This document shows, piece by piece, positions 1 to 9,124 of a DNA stretch of 64,000 nt (its first letter is position 1; the number at the start of each line of letters is the position of its first letter). The translations under genes and the position numbers were made by a program. The notes below the pieces were generated by a model. It was not told where the DNA came from. It saw only the letters and a list, made by a program, of their open reading frames with translations, and did not search any database. The stretch comes from JACMLD01 sp039916305 (GTDB lineage: Bacteria; Bacteroidota; Bacteroidia; Chitinophagales; Chitinophagaceae), in contig JBDSLR010000015.1 of assembly GCA_039916305.1 (NCBI GenBank), positions 310,001 to 374,000 of the forward strand. Direction: 5' to 3'.

Positions 1-1068
1 ATTCACCACTGGACTTGGATAGTTGCCAGTCAGATCGCCGGTAGCGGCGCCACTGGGTGGTAAAGAAGTTGGCAACACGCCGCTTGCCAGTTTTGCTGCC
101 GTAATGGAACCATCGGCAACCTGGACAGTCCCTACCACGCCTGTACCGAGCGCCGGGTTGGGGTAGCTGCCTGTTAGCACACCACCTGCACTGCCGCTAA
201 CGGGAATGGATGTGGGAATTACACCCGGTGCCAGTTTTGCGGCAGTTACTGAACCATCCGCAATTTTTATGGTGATAACGGCATTATCAGCAAGTTTTGC
301 TGAAGTAACCGCGCCGGTATTAATTGTTGGGTTAGGATAATTGCCGTTCAGATCGCCCGATGCTGTACCATTCGGTGGCAGGGACGATGGTATGGTTCCT
401 GCTGCCAGCTTGGTTGAGGTGATCGCGCCATCAGCTATCTTGTTGCTGGTGATGGCGCCACCAGCGATTTGCGGGTTGGGATACGCCCCGCTCAAATCGC
501 CACCGGCCGGTCCTTGTAAATTATTTATTAAAACGCCGGGCGCCAGTTTAGACGCTGTAATGGCGCCGTCCTGTATGGCAGTTGTGCTAATGGCATTGGC
601 GGCAATACCCGGGTTAGGGTAGGAGCCTGCGAGAGCACCACCAGCTGTTCCAGACGGCAGGGCCTTGCCGGCGTAAAAAGCATACGGCACACTTAGCAAT
701 TGCGAAGTGCCCATCTGTATAAAACCATTGCGTCCTTCCGGATCCATTTCTACCTGCAGGTATTTACCACCGCCACCGCCCCAGTTAACGGAGCCCAGCG
801 TACCGCTTGAAGTAGTGGCACCCGTGCTGCCGATGCCCACAGTAAAAAGTCCGAAGCCATTGGTGCGCAGTGTACGGGTTTCCTGGTAAACAACCGGGCC
901 GTTTACACCAGCATCATGAATGCTTAGTCGCAATGATATTTCCTGGTTGGAAAGCAGGCTGCCCTTTATATTCCTGGCAACGCCCTGGTAATTTATTTCG
1001 GCGGGCGCCTGGCCAAAAACAAAGGCAGCTGTAAATAAACACATGAAAAGGAAGGCAAAGTTTTTCAT
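1..1068 (-). CDS. Secreted YPNP-repeat surface protein (C-terminus cut by window edge)
   Basis: The reading frame opens at an ATG at 1068 and stays open to base 1, so only the first 356 residues are present. It begins with a signal peptide (MKNFAFLFMCLFTAAFVFGQ). A compact domain follows (NYQGVARN, LSIHD, TNGFGLFTVGIGS, then QLLSVPYAFYA near residue 130) that is common at the head of Bacteroidota surface and tail-fibre-like proteins. After that come at least five repeats of about 40 residues built on GxLxGxYPNPxI followed by GxITxxKLAxG. The protein is probably exported and filamentous or adhesin-like, but no enzymatic function is visible. It is the last gene of a minus-strand group, 54 bases after the small T9SS protein. 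Repeat number and C-terminal anchor lie outside the window. Confidence 0.85.
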   Translation of the reverse strand, partial: MKNFAFLFMCLFTAAFVFGQAPAEINYQGVARNIKGSLLSNQEISLRLSIHDAGVNGPVVYQETRTLRTNGFGLFTVGIGSTGATTSSGTLGSVNWGGGGGKYLQVEMDPEGRNGFIQMGTSQLLSVPYAFYAGKALPSGTAGGALAGSYPNPGIAANAISTTAIQDGAITASKLAPGVLINNLQGPAGGDLSGAYPNPQIAGGAITSNKIADGAITSTKLAAGTIPSSLPPNGTASGDLNGNYPNPTINTGAVTSAKLADNAVITIKIADGSVTAAKLAPGVIPTSIPVSGSAGGVLTGSYPNPALGTGVVGTVQVADGSITAAKLASGVLPTSLPPSGAATGDLTGNYPSPVVN

Positions 1069-1122
1069 ATCAGCATTGGATTTTAATTGGTAAAGACAAG
1101 GATGTTGTTATGGGTTGTTGTG

Positions 1123-1656
1123 TTAATTTATTTTAATGATTTTGTACGTGCCCCTGGTCAATTGCACGGGTTCAGTGCCGCAACTAAGCGTGGCCTGTAA
1201 CAGGTAACTGCCACTGGCCATGCCGGAGAGGTTTATCTTTTCGGTATGCGGTAATCCGGTATTCAGGAACTCAGATACAAATACCGCTTGCCCCATGCCG
1301 TCGTACAAACATAATCTGATACGGCCGGGAGTTGGTACCTGGAAACTGATCTCCACTTTTTCGCGGGCAGGGTTCGGGAAAATCCGGATATCATTTATGC
1401 CAAACATTTTCTCAGTTTGTTTGGGAAACAATGCAAAAGGCTGCAAAAAACCGTTGCTGAAAACATAGTTGCCATTGGCATTGGAAGACTGCATCGCCGT
1501 TACCAGCGCCATCTCACCCACATTCCATTCAATGATATAATTGTTGTTGACAAAACTGCCGCCGGTACTGTTTATTACCTGCGGTGTTACGGCCTGTCCG
1601 GTAGTACGGTTATGTATGCAGCATACTATCAGTAAAAAAGCGATGCAGTTTTTCAT
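1123..1656 (-). CDS. Small secreted protein with T9SS type A sorting domain
   Basis: This 177-residue protein starts at the ATG at 1656, giving MKNCIAFLLIVCCIHNRTTG as a clean signal peptide. An in-frame ATG at 1707 would add 17 residues and bury it. The N-terminal half contains a motif (STGGSF, then IIEWNVGEMALV, then SNGFLQP) that recurs in small Bacteroidota exported proteins. The C-terminal half, from about FGINDIRIFPNPAREKVEIS, is a type A T9SS sorting domain, with the usual YDGMGQ core and a basic end (TYKIIKIN). It should be carried across the outer membrane by the Por/Gld T9SS machinery and attached to the surface or released. It lies between a 652-residue T9SS protein and the YPNP-repeat gene on the same strand. 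The three are probably co-expressed as a cell-surface set. Confidence 0.8.
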   Translation of the reverse strand: MKNCIAFLLIVCCIHNRTTGQAVTPQVINSTGGSFVNNNYIIEWNVGEMALVTAMQSSNANGNYVFSNGFLQPFALFPKQTEKMFGINDIRIFPNPAREKVEISFQVPTPGRIRLCLYDGMGQAVFVSEFLNTGLPHTEKINLSGMASGSYLLQATLSCGTEPVQLTRGTYKIIKIN

Positions 1657-1729
1657 TAAAACAAAGTATTGGATATTGAATAAAAATTTTACGCCTAACA
1701 TGTTCATTGAGCAGTAGACCGCACAATAA

Positions 1730-3688
1730 TTATTGCTTTATCAACCGGTCAGTAACAATTTCATTACCCGCTACAATTTTTACCGGGTAAATGCCTTTTG
1801 CCCAATTAATGAAATTGTCTACGGCAATGGTATTGGTACCTTTTCCTACGCGGCTGTCTTTTTTAAACAGCAACTGCCCGGCAGCATCATATATGTACAG
1901 TTGAATGTTTTTTTCTGCCGGTGAATAAATATTGATCCGCAATACATCTTTTACCGGATTAGGGCTGATTACCGCCTTCATGGCGAGGGTGGTACGCAGC
2001 ATTACACTCACTGTTTTGCTTATTTGCGTTGTGCCGTTGATATCAGTTGTTTTTAAACGGTAGTAAATAATGGGAACATTCATACCACTTATATCATTGC
2101 CGGTACTGTAACTGGTGCCCGCAGGATCTTCGGAAGGCAATATTTCTGCTACCGGCAGAAAGTGAATACCGTCTGCAGAACGCTCTACCATAAAATTCTT
2201 AACGGATTCGTTTCCGGAGATTTTCCAGCTCACCGTTGCTTTATCATTGCTGGCAGACGCCCTGAAGTCAAGAATATTTCTTGGTAGAAGCGCACAATGT
2301 ATATCATAGGTAATGGTCACTGTATCGGTTGCATAGGTTGAACAACCTGTCTGTAATTGTTGTGTTACGATGTAGGTTCCGGGAGCGGTTACCGTTATAC
2401 TGGTACCGTCAGCACTGGTACTGGCAATTGTTCCATCAGGCGTAGACCATGTATACACGGAGGTACTGATGGCGTTGGTAACACTTATCTGGCTGACTCC
2501 GGTGGGTGAACCGCAGAAAAAAGGAATATTGGCAGCAATATCCGCGCGGGGAGCCAGGAAGAAATCAAATGGTCCAACAAAATCTTTTAACTCTGCGGTA
2601 AAGGAAGTGGATGCACGGCTTTTTACAAGTATGCGCCTGAAAGGCATACCGCAGCTGTTGGCACCCAAAAGATTTACAGGGTCAAGACCAATTTTTGAAA
2701 GGTTAATAGAAAATTCCATAAACTGGTTGGTGATATAGGTGGTCACTAAACTGTTGTCACTACGTATCAGTGAAAATGGTCCGGCCCAGGTATTATTTAA
2801 GCTGGTAAGTCCGGTATAAAATGGCCCGGCGGTTTTAGGCTTAATGCCCGCATAACCAAATTGTGAGCTATTGGAAGCTCCGTCAAAAGAACCGGTCCAG
2901 TCAAAATCCTGTGGTATAAATAAGAGGGCAGATTTATTCACCCATATGCGGGCTTCCACGTTGGTAAGTGATGAGGTAGAATATTCTGCCGTAAAAATGA
3001 TATCTCCCGGAACAGTAATGTCGCCGGCTCCATTAAACTGCCATGAAGTATGACCGAGATCAGGGCCGTAACCATAAAATTTCCGGGAAGCCCTGTCGTA
3101 ATAAATATCGGTCTGGTACATTTCAAAGTCAAAGTAGCGATCGCCGGTAGTATTTTCAATTGAAATGCCGCCAAACATCCACAATGAATCTGTTGCTCCG
3201 GGGCCTTCGCGGCGTACGTGCACAAACATATCCAATATTTCATTTTTATCGGGGACAGATTGTGATACCGGACAGTCCCATTGTTGGGGGCTCATCCCGT
3301 TTTTATTACCTGATGAGTAAACGGTAGAATCATCTCCATGGTAATCGCGGATAAAAACCGCGTCAATGATTCGTTTATTGTTCATGAGTGAATAGGGGGG
3401 GTAGCGCATGGTCCTGAAAAAAGGCAGTCTCCGGGACACCGGGTCAATAGCATATTTTGCTATCATATTAGCTGCACCAGTTGTATCTATTACAAAGTCG
3501 CCGCTTCCGGGTGTTCCCGGCAGGCGGAACCAATCATCATTACCGGATTGAAGGAAGCTGTAAAAATAATTAGACCTTAATTCGCCATCAACACCAAAAT
3601 TGGCTTTGATAATGGGTGTGGTAATCTGCGCCTGGGTAAACCTGGTTAACAGTAAGAGCAACACCAAAACATGTAAAGTTTTTTTCAT
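1730..3688 (-). CDS. Large secreted T9SS type A protein, LamG/Ig-like architecture
   Basis: The protein has 652 residues, with a signal peptide (MKKTLHVLVLLLLLTRFTQA). A long region (about 25-390) describes a secreted beta-rich domain with no recognised catalytic motif. It is followed by an Ig/PKD-like stretch with CGSPTGVSQISVTNA and GTYIVTQQLQTGC (about 395-465), a fibronectin-like section (VSWKISGNESVKNFMVERS), and a type A T9SS sorting domain (ISPNPVKDVLRINIY to the final IVTDRLIKQ). This domain order is typical of large gliding or adhesion proteins and exported structural proteins in Bacteroidota. It is the promoter-proximal gene of the three-gene minus-strand group and is divergent from another T9SS giant at 4358. 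Its function is unknown; adhesion is an inference from architecture only. Confidence 0.8.
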   Translation of the reverse strand: MKKTLHVLVLLLLLTRFTQAQITTPIIKANFGVDGELRSNYFYSFLQSGNDDWFRLPGTPGSGDFVIDTTGAANMIAKYAIDPVSRRLPFFRTMRYPPYSLMNNKRIIDAVFIRDYHGDDSTVYSSGNKNGMSPQQWDCPVSQSVPDKNEILDMFVHVRREGPGATDSLWMFGGISIENTTGDRYFDFEMYQTDIYYDRASRKFYGYGPDLGHTSWQFNGAGDITVPGDIIFTAEYSTSSLTNVEARIWVNKSALLFIPQDFDWTGSFDGASNSSQFGYAGIKPKTAGPFYTGLTSLNNTWAGPFSLIRSDNSLVTTYITNQFMEFSINLSKIGLDPVNLLGANSCGMPFRRILVKSRASTSFTAELKDFVGPFDFFLAPRADIAANIPFFCGSPTGVSQISVTNAISTSVYTWSTPDGTIASTSADGTSITVTAPGTYIVTQQLQTGCSTYATDTVTITYDIHCALLPRNILDFRASASNDKATVSWKISGNESVKNFMVERSADGIHFLPVAEILPSEDPAGTSYSTGNDISGMNVPIIYYRLKTTDINGTTQISKTVSVMLRTTLAMKAVISPNPVKDVLRINIYSPAEKNIQLYIYDAAGQLLFKKDSRVGKGTNTIAVDNFINWAKGIYPVKIVAGNEIVTDRLIKQ

Positions 3689-4357
3689 AAGCGGATACGG
3701 ATGTATAAAAAATTCATGATACCGGTAAACAGCTACGTTAACCCTTCTTTAAACGCGGACTGTTTATTTATGCAATAAAAGTAGCAGCATTAAAAATTGA
3801 ATGCAAGTGGGTATTTTTTCACGACTTAAAATAACCAGCATTATAAAAGAGGTTCCAAAAAAGGGAAAAAATAATAGACGGATAAAAGCGTGGAAATGAT
3901 GGAACTGGAAAGGTAATACACTGGTAAACGGTATAGTTACGGAGGTTTTAATCGTAAACAAACAATGTGATACAGCGGGTCGGATTGCGGAATTTACGGC
4001 GTGGTTTTAAAGATAAATTCATTCCTGTCAGATATAAAATGGACCAGGCTTTATTCAGTAATTGGTAATTCAATCCATCCACTTCATTCTGGAAACATGC
4101 AGGTAACGCGTCTTTTTTTTACAATGAAAATTACATATAGTGGTCAATTTCTTTAAATGCAGTTTGCCATAATTACTCTACTCACAGATTATTACTTAAA
4201 TCAGCCGATATTTTTAAGTGTTAACGCTTATGGAAAAACTACTTATTTACTAGTTTTCTAAAAGCAGTGGCGGCTGTAAGAATATATTCAGGAATTAGGT
4301 GTTATAACAGAGATTAAAAAAGTATTAAAAAAACTCCCCTAACAACATTACCTGTTC
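3689..4357. other. 669-base divergent intergenic region between two T9SS surface genes
   Basis: There is no convincing gene here. An open frame on the minus strand (3764-3961) encodes only a low-complexity hydrophobic string. The region must hold the promoters of both flanking genes, but no clean TAnnTTTG box with a spaced TTG was found on either side. A near-perfect 16-base palindrome (TAAGTGTTAACGCTTA, 4215-4230) sits about 130 bases before the 4358 start and could be a regulator site. The rest is A+T rich and featureless. Confidence 0.5.
4215..4230. promoter_or_regulatory. Near-perfect 16-base palindrome, candidate operator
   Basis: TAAGTGTTAACGCTTA matches its own reverse complement at 14 of 16 positions around a GTTAAC core. 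It lies in the divergent region between two large surface-protein genes, where a dimeric regulator could act. No regulator gene is next to it, so the role is only inferred. Confidence 0.3.
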
Positions 4358-7300
4358 ATGAAAAATATAATAAGACTGCTGCTATGCATTTATGCAATGA
4401 TACAGGTAAATATATTGTGTGCCCAGTCGCCCGGCCTGATTGTAAGACCAGTAGGTGGTAATGGCAGTACGCCATTAAACGTAAATGGGGATGGTTATAG
4501 CGCTGCGGCTGCCACAGGATTTACTACAGATGATATTGCAGAGAGCGAAGTGCCCTTTAAAATAGTGCCTGCTGCTATTGTTGAACCTACGGGTGATTTG
4601 TCAACCGGTCCGTCGGGCGGCTTCACTGATATCGTAACACGGGTAGATGGAAGTGGGTTTTATCTGTACAAGGATGCCAGCAATATTTACTTCCGCCTGC
4701 GCATTGGCGGTATTATAAGTGGATCAAAGGGCTATAGCATTTTAATAGATACAGATGGAAAAATGGGCCCCACAGGCGCTGCTGCTGACAATAATTATGT
4801 TGCCCCTTCCGGCAGTAGCCCCGGTAACCCAGGTTTTGAATACGAGGTAGTGTTGCAAACCAATTTCCAGGTGGCAGTATATTCAATAGACGGAACTACT
4901 ACACCCGGGGCACCGGCAACCTTTGCGCTTGCTTCTAATTCACAAATCTCTGTGGCATTGTCAAATGACGGAAATAATCCTGATTATTTTTATGATTGGT
5001 TTGTACCGCTGAGTGCCATTGGCAACCCTTCGTCAATAAGGCTGGCAGCTACCACCGTAACGTCACCCAATTCAGCATTGCAGGGTACACGTTCAGATAT
5101 TTACGGAATCAATGACGCTGCCTATGCCAATCCTGGTGCTGCATGGCAAACGGTAATCAATGCGCAACCAGCTATCAGCCTGGGTACTTTCACTGGTATA
5201 AGCGTAACCTGTACAGCTGCGCCACTGTTAACAGGACCCGTTCAATCCGGCTCAGCTGTTGCAGTATCCGGTACCTGGACACGTATGGACGCTTCCAAAC
5301 CTTCTTCTGCAACAATTACACTGTTTCGCAATGGCAGTGCCGTATCCAGCACCACTGTTTCAACAGGTAATACATGGACAATAAACGTACCGGTGGTAAC
5401 GAATGGCGATGTTTTCTACGCAAAAGCACAGGCGGCTGGTGAGTCGCAGTGCCTGCAATCCAACAGCGTAGTGGCAACGGCCTGTATAACCCCCCCCGCA
5501 GCACCTGTACTTACCTGTGCATCGTTAAAGGGTATCTCAGGAACCATTCCAAATACTGCATCGGGTAATACCGTGGTAGTTTATTCAATACCTTCCAGCA
5601 CCGCATCACCGTTTTCAACCCCGGTGAGCACAGGAGCTAATATCACTTATCCCACCACAACCAGTTTTGCTTTTTATACAAATGGTTGTTCAGGTGGTAC
5701 CAATTATGTTGCCAGTGGTATGTATATGCTGGTTACACAAAACGGTGCCTGCACGTCTGCGCCCGTATTCGTATGTATTTCTTCGGGCAGCAGCGGTGTG
5801 CCACCGCCCATTTCCTCCAACAGCCTTGCCATCACCCAACCATTGTATCCTTCCGCAACCAGTATCAGCGGTTCAGGAGCAGTGAGCGGCGATATTCTTC
5901 GTTTATATATCAATGGGCAGTACCAGACAACCATTACCGCAGCAAGCAGCAGTTTTAGTTTTACAGGACTTGTGTTGAATGCAGGCGACCAGGTACAGGT
6001 GTATTCTCAAACTGGTACCGCCTGTATGACGCAATCCGCTGTTTTCTCTGTAAGTTGTTATAGCATGCCGCCTGTTATTTCCGTAAATACAACCGGCAAC
6101 CTGCTTACCGGTGCCACCGCGGTAACCGGAACATCTGCTTACCCGGGCGCCAGCGTACAGTTGTACAAAGGAACATCACCTTCAGGAGTGGCTACGGGTT
6201 CAGCAGTTACCGTTAACAGCAGTGGCGTTTGGACTGTTACCGTACCTGCGCTGGCCAGTGGAGAAAATTATTATGCTGCGCAAACTGTTACAGGTTGCAC
6301 CAGTGCTGCCTCTTCAGGTGCTTCGGTGCTAACACCCGCAGGATGTCCAACAATAACGGGTAACTATGCTGATACGTCTACCAGGGTAAATGGCAGCATG
6401 CCGTCAACATTCACTGGTACCATTCGCATTTACCAGGATGGTGCACTTATTGGGTCGCAGGCTATAAGCAGCGCAAGCAGCTGGACGGTAGCTGGTCTTG
6501 CCGGATTATTGTATTACAACCCTGTGATCAAGGCCACTGCACAAGCAAGTGGTACGGCGGAAAGCAGCGGTTGTTCATCTGTCACGGTGGGTTGCATTAC
6601 CCCACAGGCACCGGTCATTAGTCCAACTACGGCAAGTATCAACACCGGGCAGACAATTACTTATTCAATATCCAATGTGGCGGCCGGTAACTGGTATGCA
6701 TTGCAGGATAACAACGGCATCAGCTACGCAACTTCTGCTTATAAAAACAGCAATGCAGTATTCAATATTACATCAAAGGCGTTTAGTACGGCAGGCAATT
6801 ATTCACTGAAAATAACAGCCGATGCCCTGACAGGTTGCCCTGCAAGTTTTGCGCTTGCCTCACTGACCGTTTCCACTACACTACCATTGCTTTTAGAAAG
6901 TTTTACCGGGTTAAATGCCGCAGAACAGCAGGTATTCGACTGGTCGACCAGTAATGAGGTTAATGTGGATCATTTTATACTTGAGCAGAGTGGCGATGGC
7001 GTTGTATATACCGCAGTTGCCACACTGCCAGTTCAAACTACAGCGTCCACTACTCATTACTACCGTTTTATACAAAAAGGTTTATTAGCAGCCCCCGCTT
7101 ACTACCGGTTAAGGATAGTTGATAAAGACGGGCACCGGCAATTCAGTAAGGTAATTATGTTGGCACCCGCTGCTGCAATAACGATGAATGCCAGCGCAGG
7201 TCCTAATCCGTTTATTAACAGCATTGGCTTGCATTACCAGGCAGCCAGCAATACTGCCATACAGGTACTGCTGACAGATAGTTATGGCCGCACTATACAA

Positions 7301-7444
7301 ATATTTACGCGCTATGTAGTAAAAGGAAACAATACAATTGTGCTGGAAGGCCTGGATACAATAAGCGCTGGAATCTATTTTTTGAACGTGCAGGACAGCA
7401 AAAAAAGTTCCATGCATATCTTTAAATTGCAGAAAATGAAGTAA
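4358..7444 (+). CDS. 1028-residue secreted Ig-repeat protein with T9SS type A domain
   Basis: The signal peptide is MKNIIRLLLCIYAMIQVNILCA. The N-terminal domain (about 25-300) starts LIVRPVGGNGSTPLNVNGDG and carries repeated aspartates and glycines (LIDTDGKMGPTG). It resembles the N-terminal domain of other large Bacteroidota exported proteins. About five Ig-like units follow (about 300-880), rich in Ser and Thr, each with a hydrophobic strand ending in a cysteine-containing turn (for example TAPLLTGPVQSGSAV and VFVCISSGSS). The C-terminus is a type A T9SS sorting domain (SAGPNPFINSIGLHYQ, SYGRTIQIF, final HIFKLQKMK). It is probably an extended, repeat-built surface adhesin or matrix protein; no catalytic motif is visible. 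It is transcribed alone, divergent from the 1-3688 group. Confidence 0.85.
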   Translation: MKNIIRLLLCIYAMIQVNILCAQSPGLIVRPVGGNGSTPLNVNGDGYSAAAATGFTTDDIAESEVPFKIVPAAIVEPTGDLSTGPSGGFTDIVTRVDGSGFYLYKDASNIYFRLRIGGIISGSKGYSILIDTDGKMGPTGAAADNNYVAPSGSSPGNPGFEYEVVLQTNFQVAVYSIDGTTTPGAPATFALASNSQISVALSNDGNNPDYFYDWFVPLSAIGNPSSIRLAATTVTSPNSALQGTRSDIYGINDAAYANPGAAWQTVINAQPAISLGTFTGISVTCTAAPLLTGPVQSGSAVAVSGTWTRMDASKPSSATITLFRNGSAVSSTTVSTGNTWTINVPVVTNGDVFYAKAQAAGESQCLQSNSVVATACITPPAAPVLTCASLKGISGTIPNTASGNTVVVYSIPSSTASPFSTPVSTGANITYPTTTSFAFYTNGCSGGTNYVASGMYMLVTQNGACTSAPVFVCISSGSSGVPPPISSNSLAITQPLYPSATSISGSGAVSGDILRLYINGQYQTTITAASSSFSFTGLVLNAGDQVQVYSQTGTACMTQSAVFSVSCYSMPPVISVNTTGNLLTGATAVTGTSAYPGASVQLYKGTSPSGVATGSAVTVNSSGVWTVTVPALASGENYYAAQTVTGCTSAASSGASVLTPAGCPTITGNYADTSTRVNGSMPSTFTGTIRIYQDGALIGSQAISSASSWTVAGLAGLLYYNPVIKATAQASGTAESSGCSSVTVGCITPQAPVISPTTASINTGQTITYSISNVAAGNWYALQDNNGISYATSAYKNSNAVFNITSKAFSTAGNYSLKITADALTGCPASFALASLTVSTTLPLLLESFTGLNAAEQQVFDWSTSNEVNVDHFILEQSGDGVVYTAVATLPVQTTASTTHYYRFIQKGLLAAPAYYRLRIVDKDGHRQFSKVIMLAPAAAITMNASAGPNPFINSIGLHYQAASNTAIQVLLTDSYGRTIQIFTRYVVKGNNTIVLEGLDTISAGIYFLNVQDSKKSSMHIFKLQKMK

Positions 7445-7510
7445 TGCGTTCTGTGCAGACAGGAATGAAAAAAAATCTTATGAGTTAAAAACATATTGTA
7501 TGGCATGAAT

Positions 7511-7545
7511 AAAAAAAAACAATAACCCGGCTTTTGCCGGGTTAT
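7511..7545 (-). terminator. Intrinsic terminator overlapping a stop codon
   Basis: A perfect 10-bp stem (ATAACCCGGC, 7522-7531, with GCCGGGTTAT, 7536-7545) closes a TTTT/AAAA loop. On the minus strand it is followed by a run of nine to ten T (7511-7520). The stem contains the TAA stop codon (7542-7544) of the small membrane protein gene. It also lies 77 bases after the convergent gene ending at 7444 and may help stop that transcript. Confidence 0.85.
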
Positions 7546-7745
7546 CTGTTTGAATGTCCATTATCCATTTTTACCAGAACCAATACAAAGAATATCATCA
7601 TCCCAAATGAAAGAAGGATGCGGGGAATATAATGCGTAGTAATTTCGTTGTAATTAGCAGATCCTGGATTGCGCTGCATGGCAATAATCAACACTACAAA
7701 TGCGCCCAGTAGTAAATTAACGAAAGCCAGGAACCATTTTTTCAT
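7542..7745 (-). CDS. Small two-helix inner-membrane protein
   Basis: This 67-residue protein starts at an ATG at 7745 (MKKWFLAFVNLLLGAFVVLI). Two hydrophobic segments are visible, at about residues 5-22 and 43-59, joined by a short polar loop (QRNPGSANYNEITTHYIPR), and the protein ends in a charged tail (KMDNGHSNR). The topology predicts a small integral membrane protein with both ends on the same side. No family is recognised. The TAA stop is built into a strong terminator hairpin, which supports this as a genuine short transcription unit. Confidence 0.65.
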   Translation of the reverse strand: MKKWFLAFVNLLLGAFVVLIIAMQRNPGSANYNEITTHYIPRILLSFGMMIFFVLVLVKMDNGHSNR

Positions 7746-7885
7746 ATAGTTACCTGAGCGAATGCTGTGCCAGCGAATAGTTTCCTGATTGTCAATGATT
7801 CCTGAATAAGGATCAAGCCTGTTTTTCTTTTATTGGGAACAAGAAAACAGATTTTGGGAATTGATTATTATGCTGCACTACTACC

Positions 7886-8908
7886 TTATCTCCTGCCAAA
7901 ATAGTCGGTATCCCAGGCGTCGGCCCAATATAGCTTTGGAATGCCGTTATGAAACCGCATGGGCAACCATACATAGCGTGAGTCCTGCAAATCGGTTTGG
8001 TTCCAGCGATCCGCCAGGAAAATAAAGGCATTGTCTTTTCCGGGCATGGGAATCATGAATGTTCCCTGGGAGTTAAAAGTATTGGTTGCCCCACTACCGA
8101 TACAAGGATTGTCAAACAAATACCATTCACTCAACGGATGCGTGGCGATGGCATACGAGAGCGCATTGGCTTTCCACCCGGTGCAACCTGATGTAAACAG
8201 GTAATATTTCTTTTGGTGTTTGATAACAATGGGCGCTTCGCGGTGTTTGTTTACCAGGATGCGTTTTTCTATATTGCTGGGACGCAGGTAATCATCAGAC
8301 AGCAAATTGATGTGTATGCTGGCATTATCTTCTGAAGCATAGACAATGTATGCCTTTTCATCCTCGTCCTGGAACAGGGTCATATCCCTGGATTCCTGTC
8401 CATTGAGTTGATCTGTTTTTAAGAAGCGAAAGGGGCCTGTTACCTTATCGCTCACGGCAACACCCGTACGGGCATAACTGTAGTCCTCGTAATCAAGGTG
8501 CATCCACATTACAAATTGCCGGGTTTTCTTGTTGTAAATAACCTTAGGCCGCTCAATTACTTTGCTGGTATGCAAATCATGGTTGGGGCTCCCCTGGTTG
8601 GGGGATAGTGCAATGCCTTCAAATTTCCAGTTGTGCAAATCAGCAGAAGAATAACAACTGACCCCGCCTGCGGCAGTCCTGTAATTTTCCCAACTCGTTA
8701 CGTAAGCCACCCGGGTAGTGGGGCCCTTTTTTATCTCTCCAAACCAATAGTACAATCCGTTATAAAAAAGCAAACCGCCGCCATGTGCGTTGATGGGATT
8801 TCCCTGGACATCATTCCATAGCTGGCCTGGCTGAAAACTATTTTGCTGGGCGAAAGCAGGCAATAAGAAAAATATATTTATCAGCAGACAAATAGACCTA
8901 CACAACAT
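7886..8908 (-). CDS. GH43 family glycosidase, exo-beta-1,3-galactanase-like
   Basis: The 340-residue protein has a signal peptide (about 1-20, ending PAFAQ) and one five-bladed GH43 propeller. The opening INAHGGGLLFYNGLYYWFGE and the block YSSADLHNWKFEG are typical of subfamily 24 exo-beta-1,3-galactanases, which trim beta-1,3-galactan backbones of arabinogalactan proteins. Candidate active-site residues are Glu119 (IERPKV), Asp175 (SRDMTLF), Glu224 (REAP, the expected acid) and Gln281 (TFNSQGTF). In characterised relatives a glutamine replaces the usual aspartate base, and Gln281 fits that. It should act in the periplasm or outside the cell. It is a single-gene unit, separate from the large fucosidase operon. 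The subfamily is assigned by eye; the exact substrate is unproven. Confidence 0.75.
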   Translation of the reverse strand: MLCRSICLLINIFFLLPAFAQQNSFQPGQLWNDVQGNPINAHGGGLLFYNGLYYWFGEIKKGPTTRVAYVTSWENYRTAAGGVSCYSSADLHNWKFEGIALSPNQGSPNHDLHTSKVIERPKVIYNKKTRQFVMWMHLDYEDYSYARTGVAVSDKVTGPFRFLKTDQLNGQESRDMTLFQDEDEKAYIVYASEDNASIHINLLSDDYLRPSNIEKRILVNKHREAPIVIKHQKKYYLFTSGCTGWKANALSYAIATHPLSEWYLFDNPCIGSGATNTFNSQGTFMIPMPGKDNAFIFLADRWNQTDLQDSRYVWLPMRFHNGIPKLYWADAWDTDYFGRR

Positions 8909-9124
8909 TTTTAACGGGTTTTTGGGTGAGGGTCATCCAGAGGAGGCACAATAAAGATAAGTGATTCCACTTATTTTAATGCAAATTTAATCCGATAACA
9001 ATGTCATCTTCGATGGGGAAACATTGACATCTATAAGCTATTAGGTGAAATAACCCGCATCAGGAACGCATTTCATAAACAAGGGTAATGGCTGCTTTCG
9101 GTTTTATTGCTCCTCCAATTACAT

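Noticed and set aside
341..622. Plus-strand frame across the YPNP-repeat gene
   Set aside because: It is the reverse reading of repetitive coding DNA on the minus strand.
3764..3961. Minus-strand open frame of 65 codons
   Set aside because: Its product is a low-complexity hydrophobic string with no start context, between two promoters.
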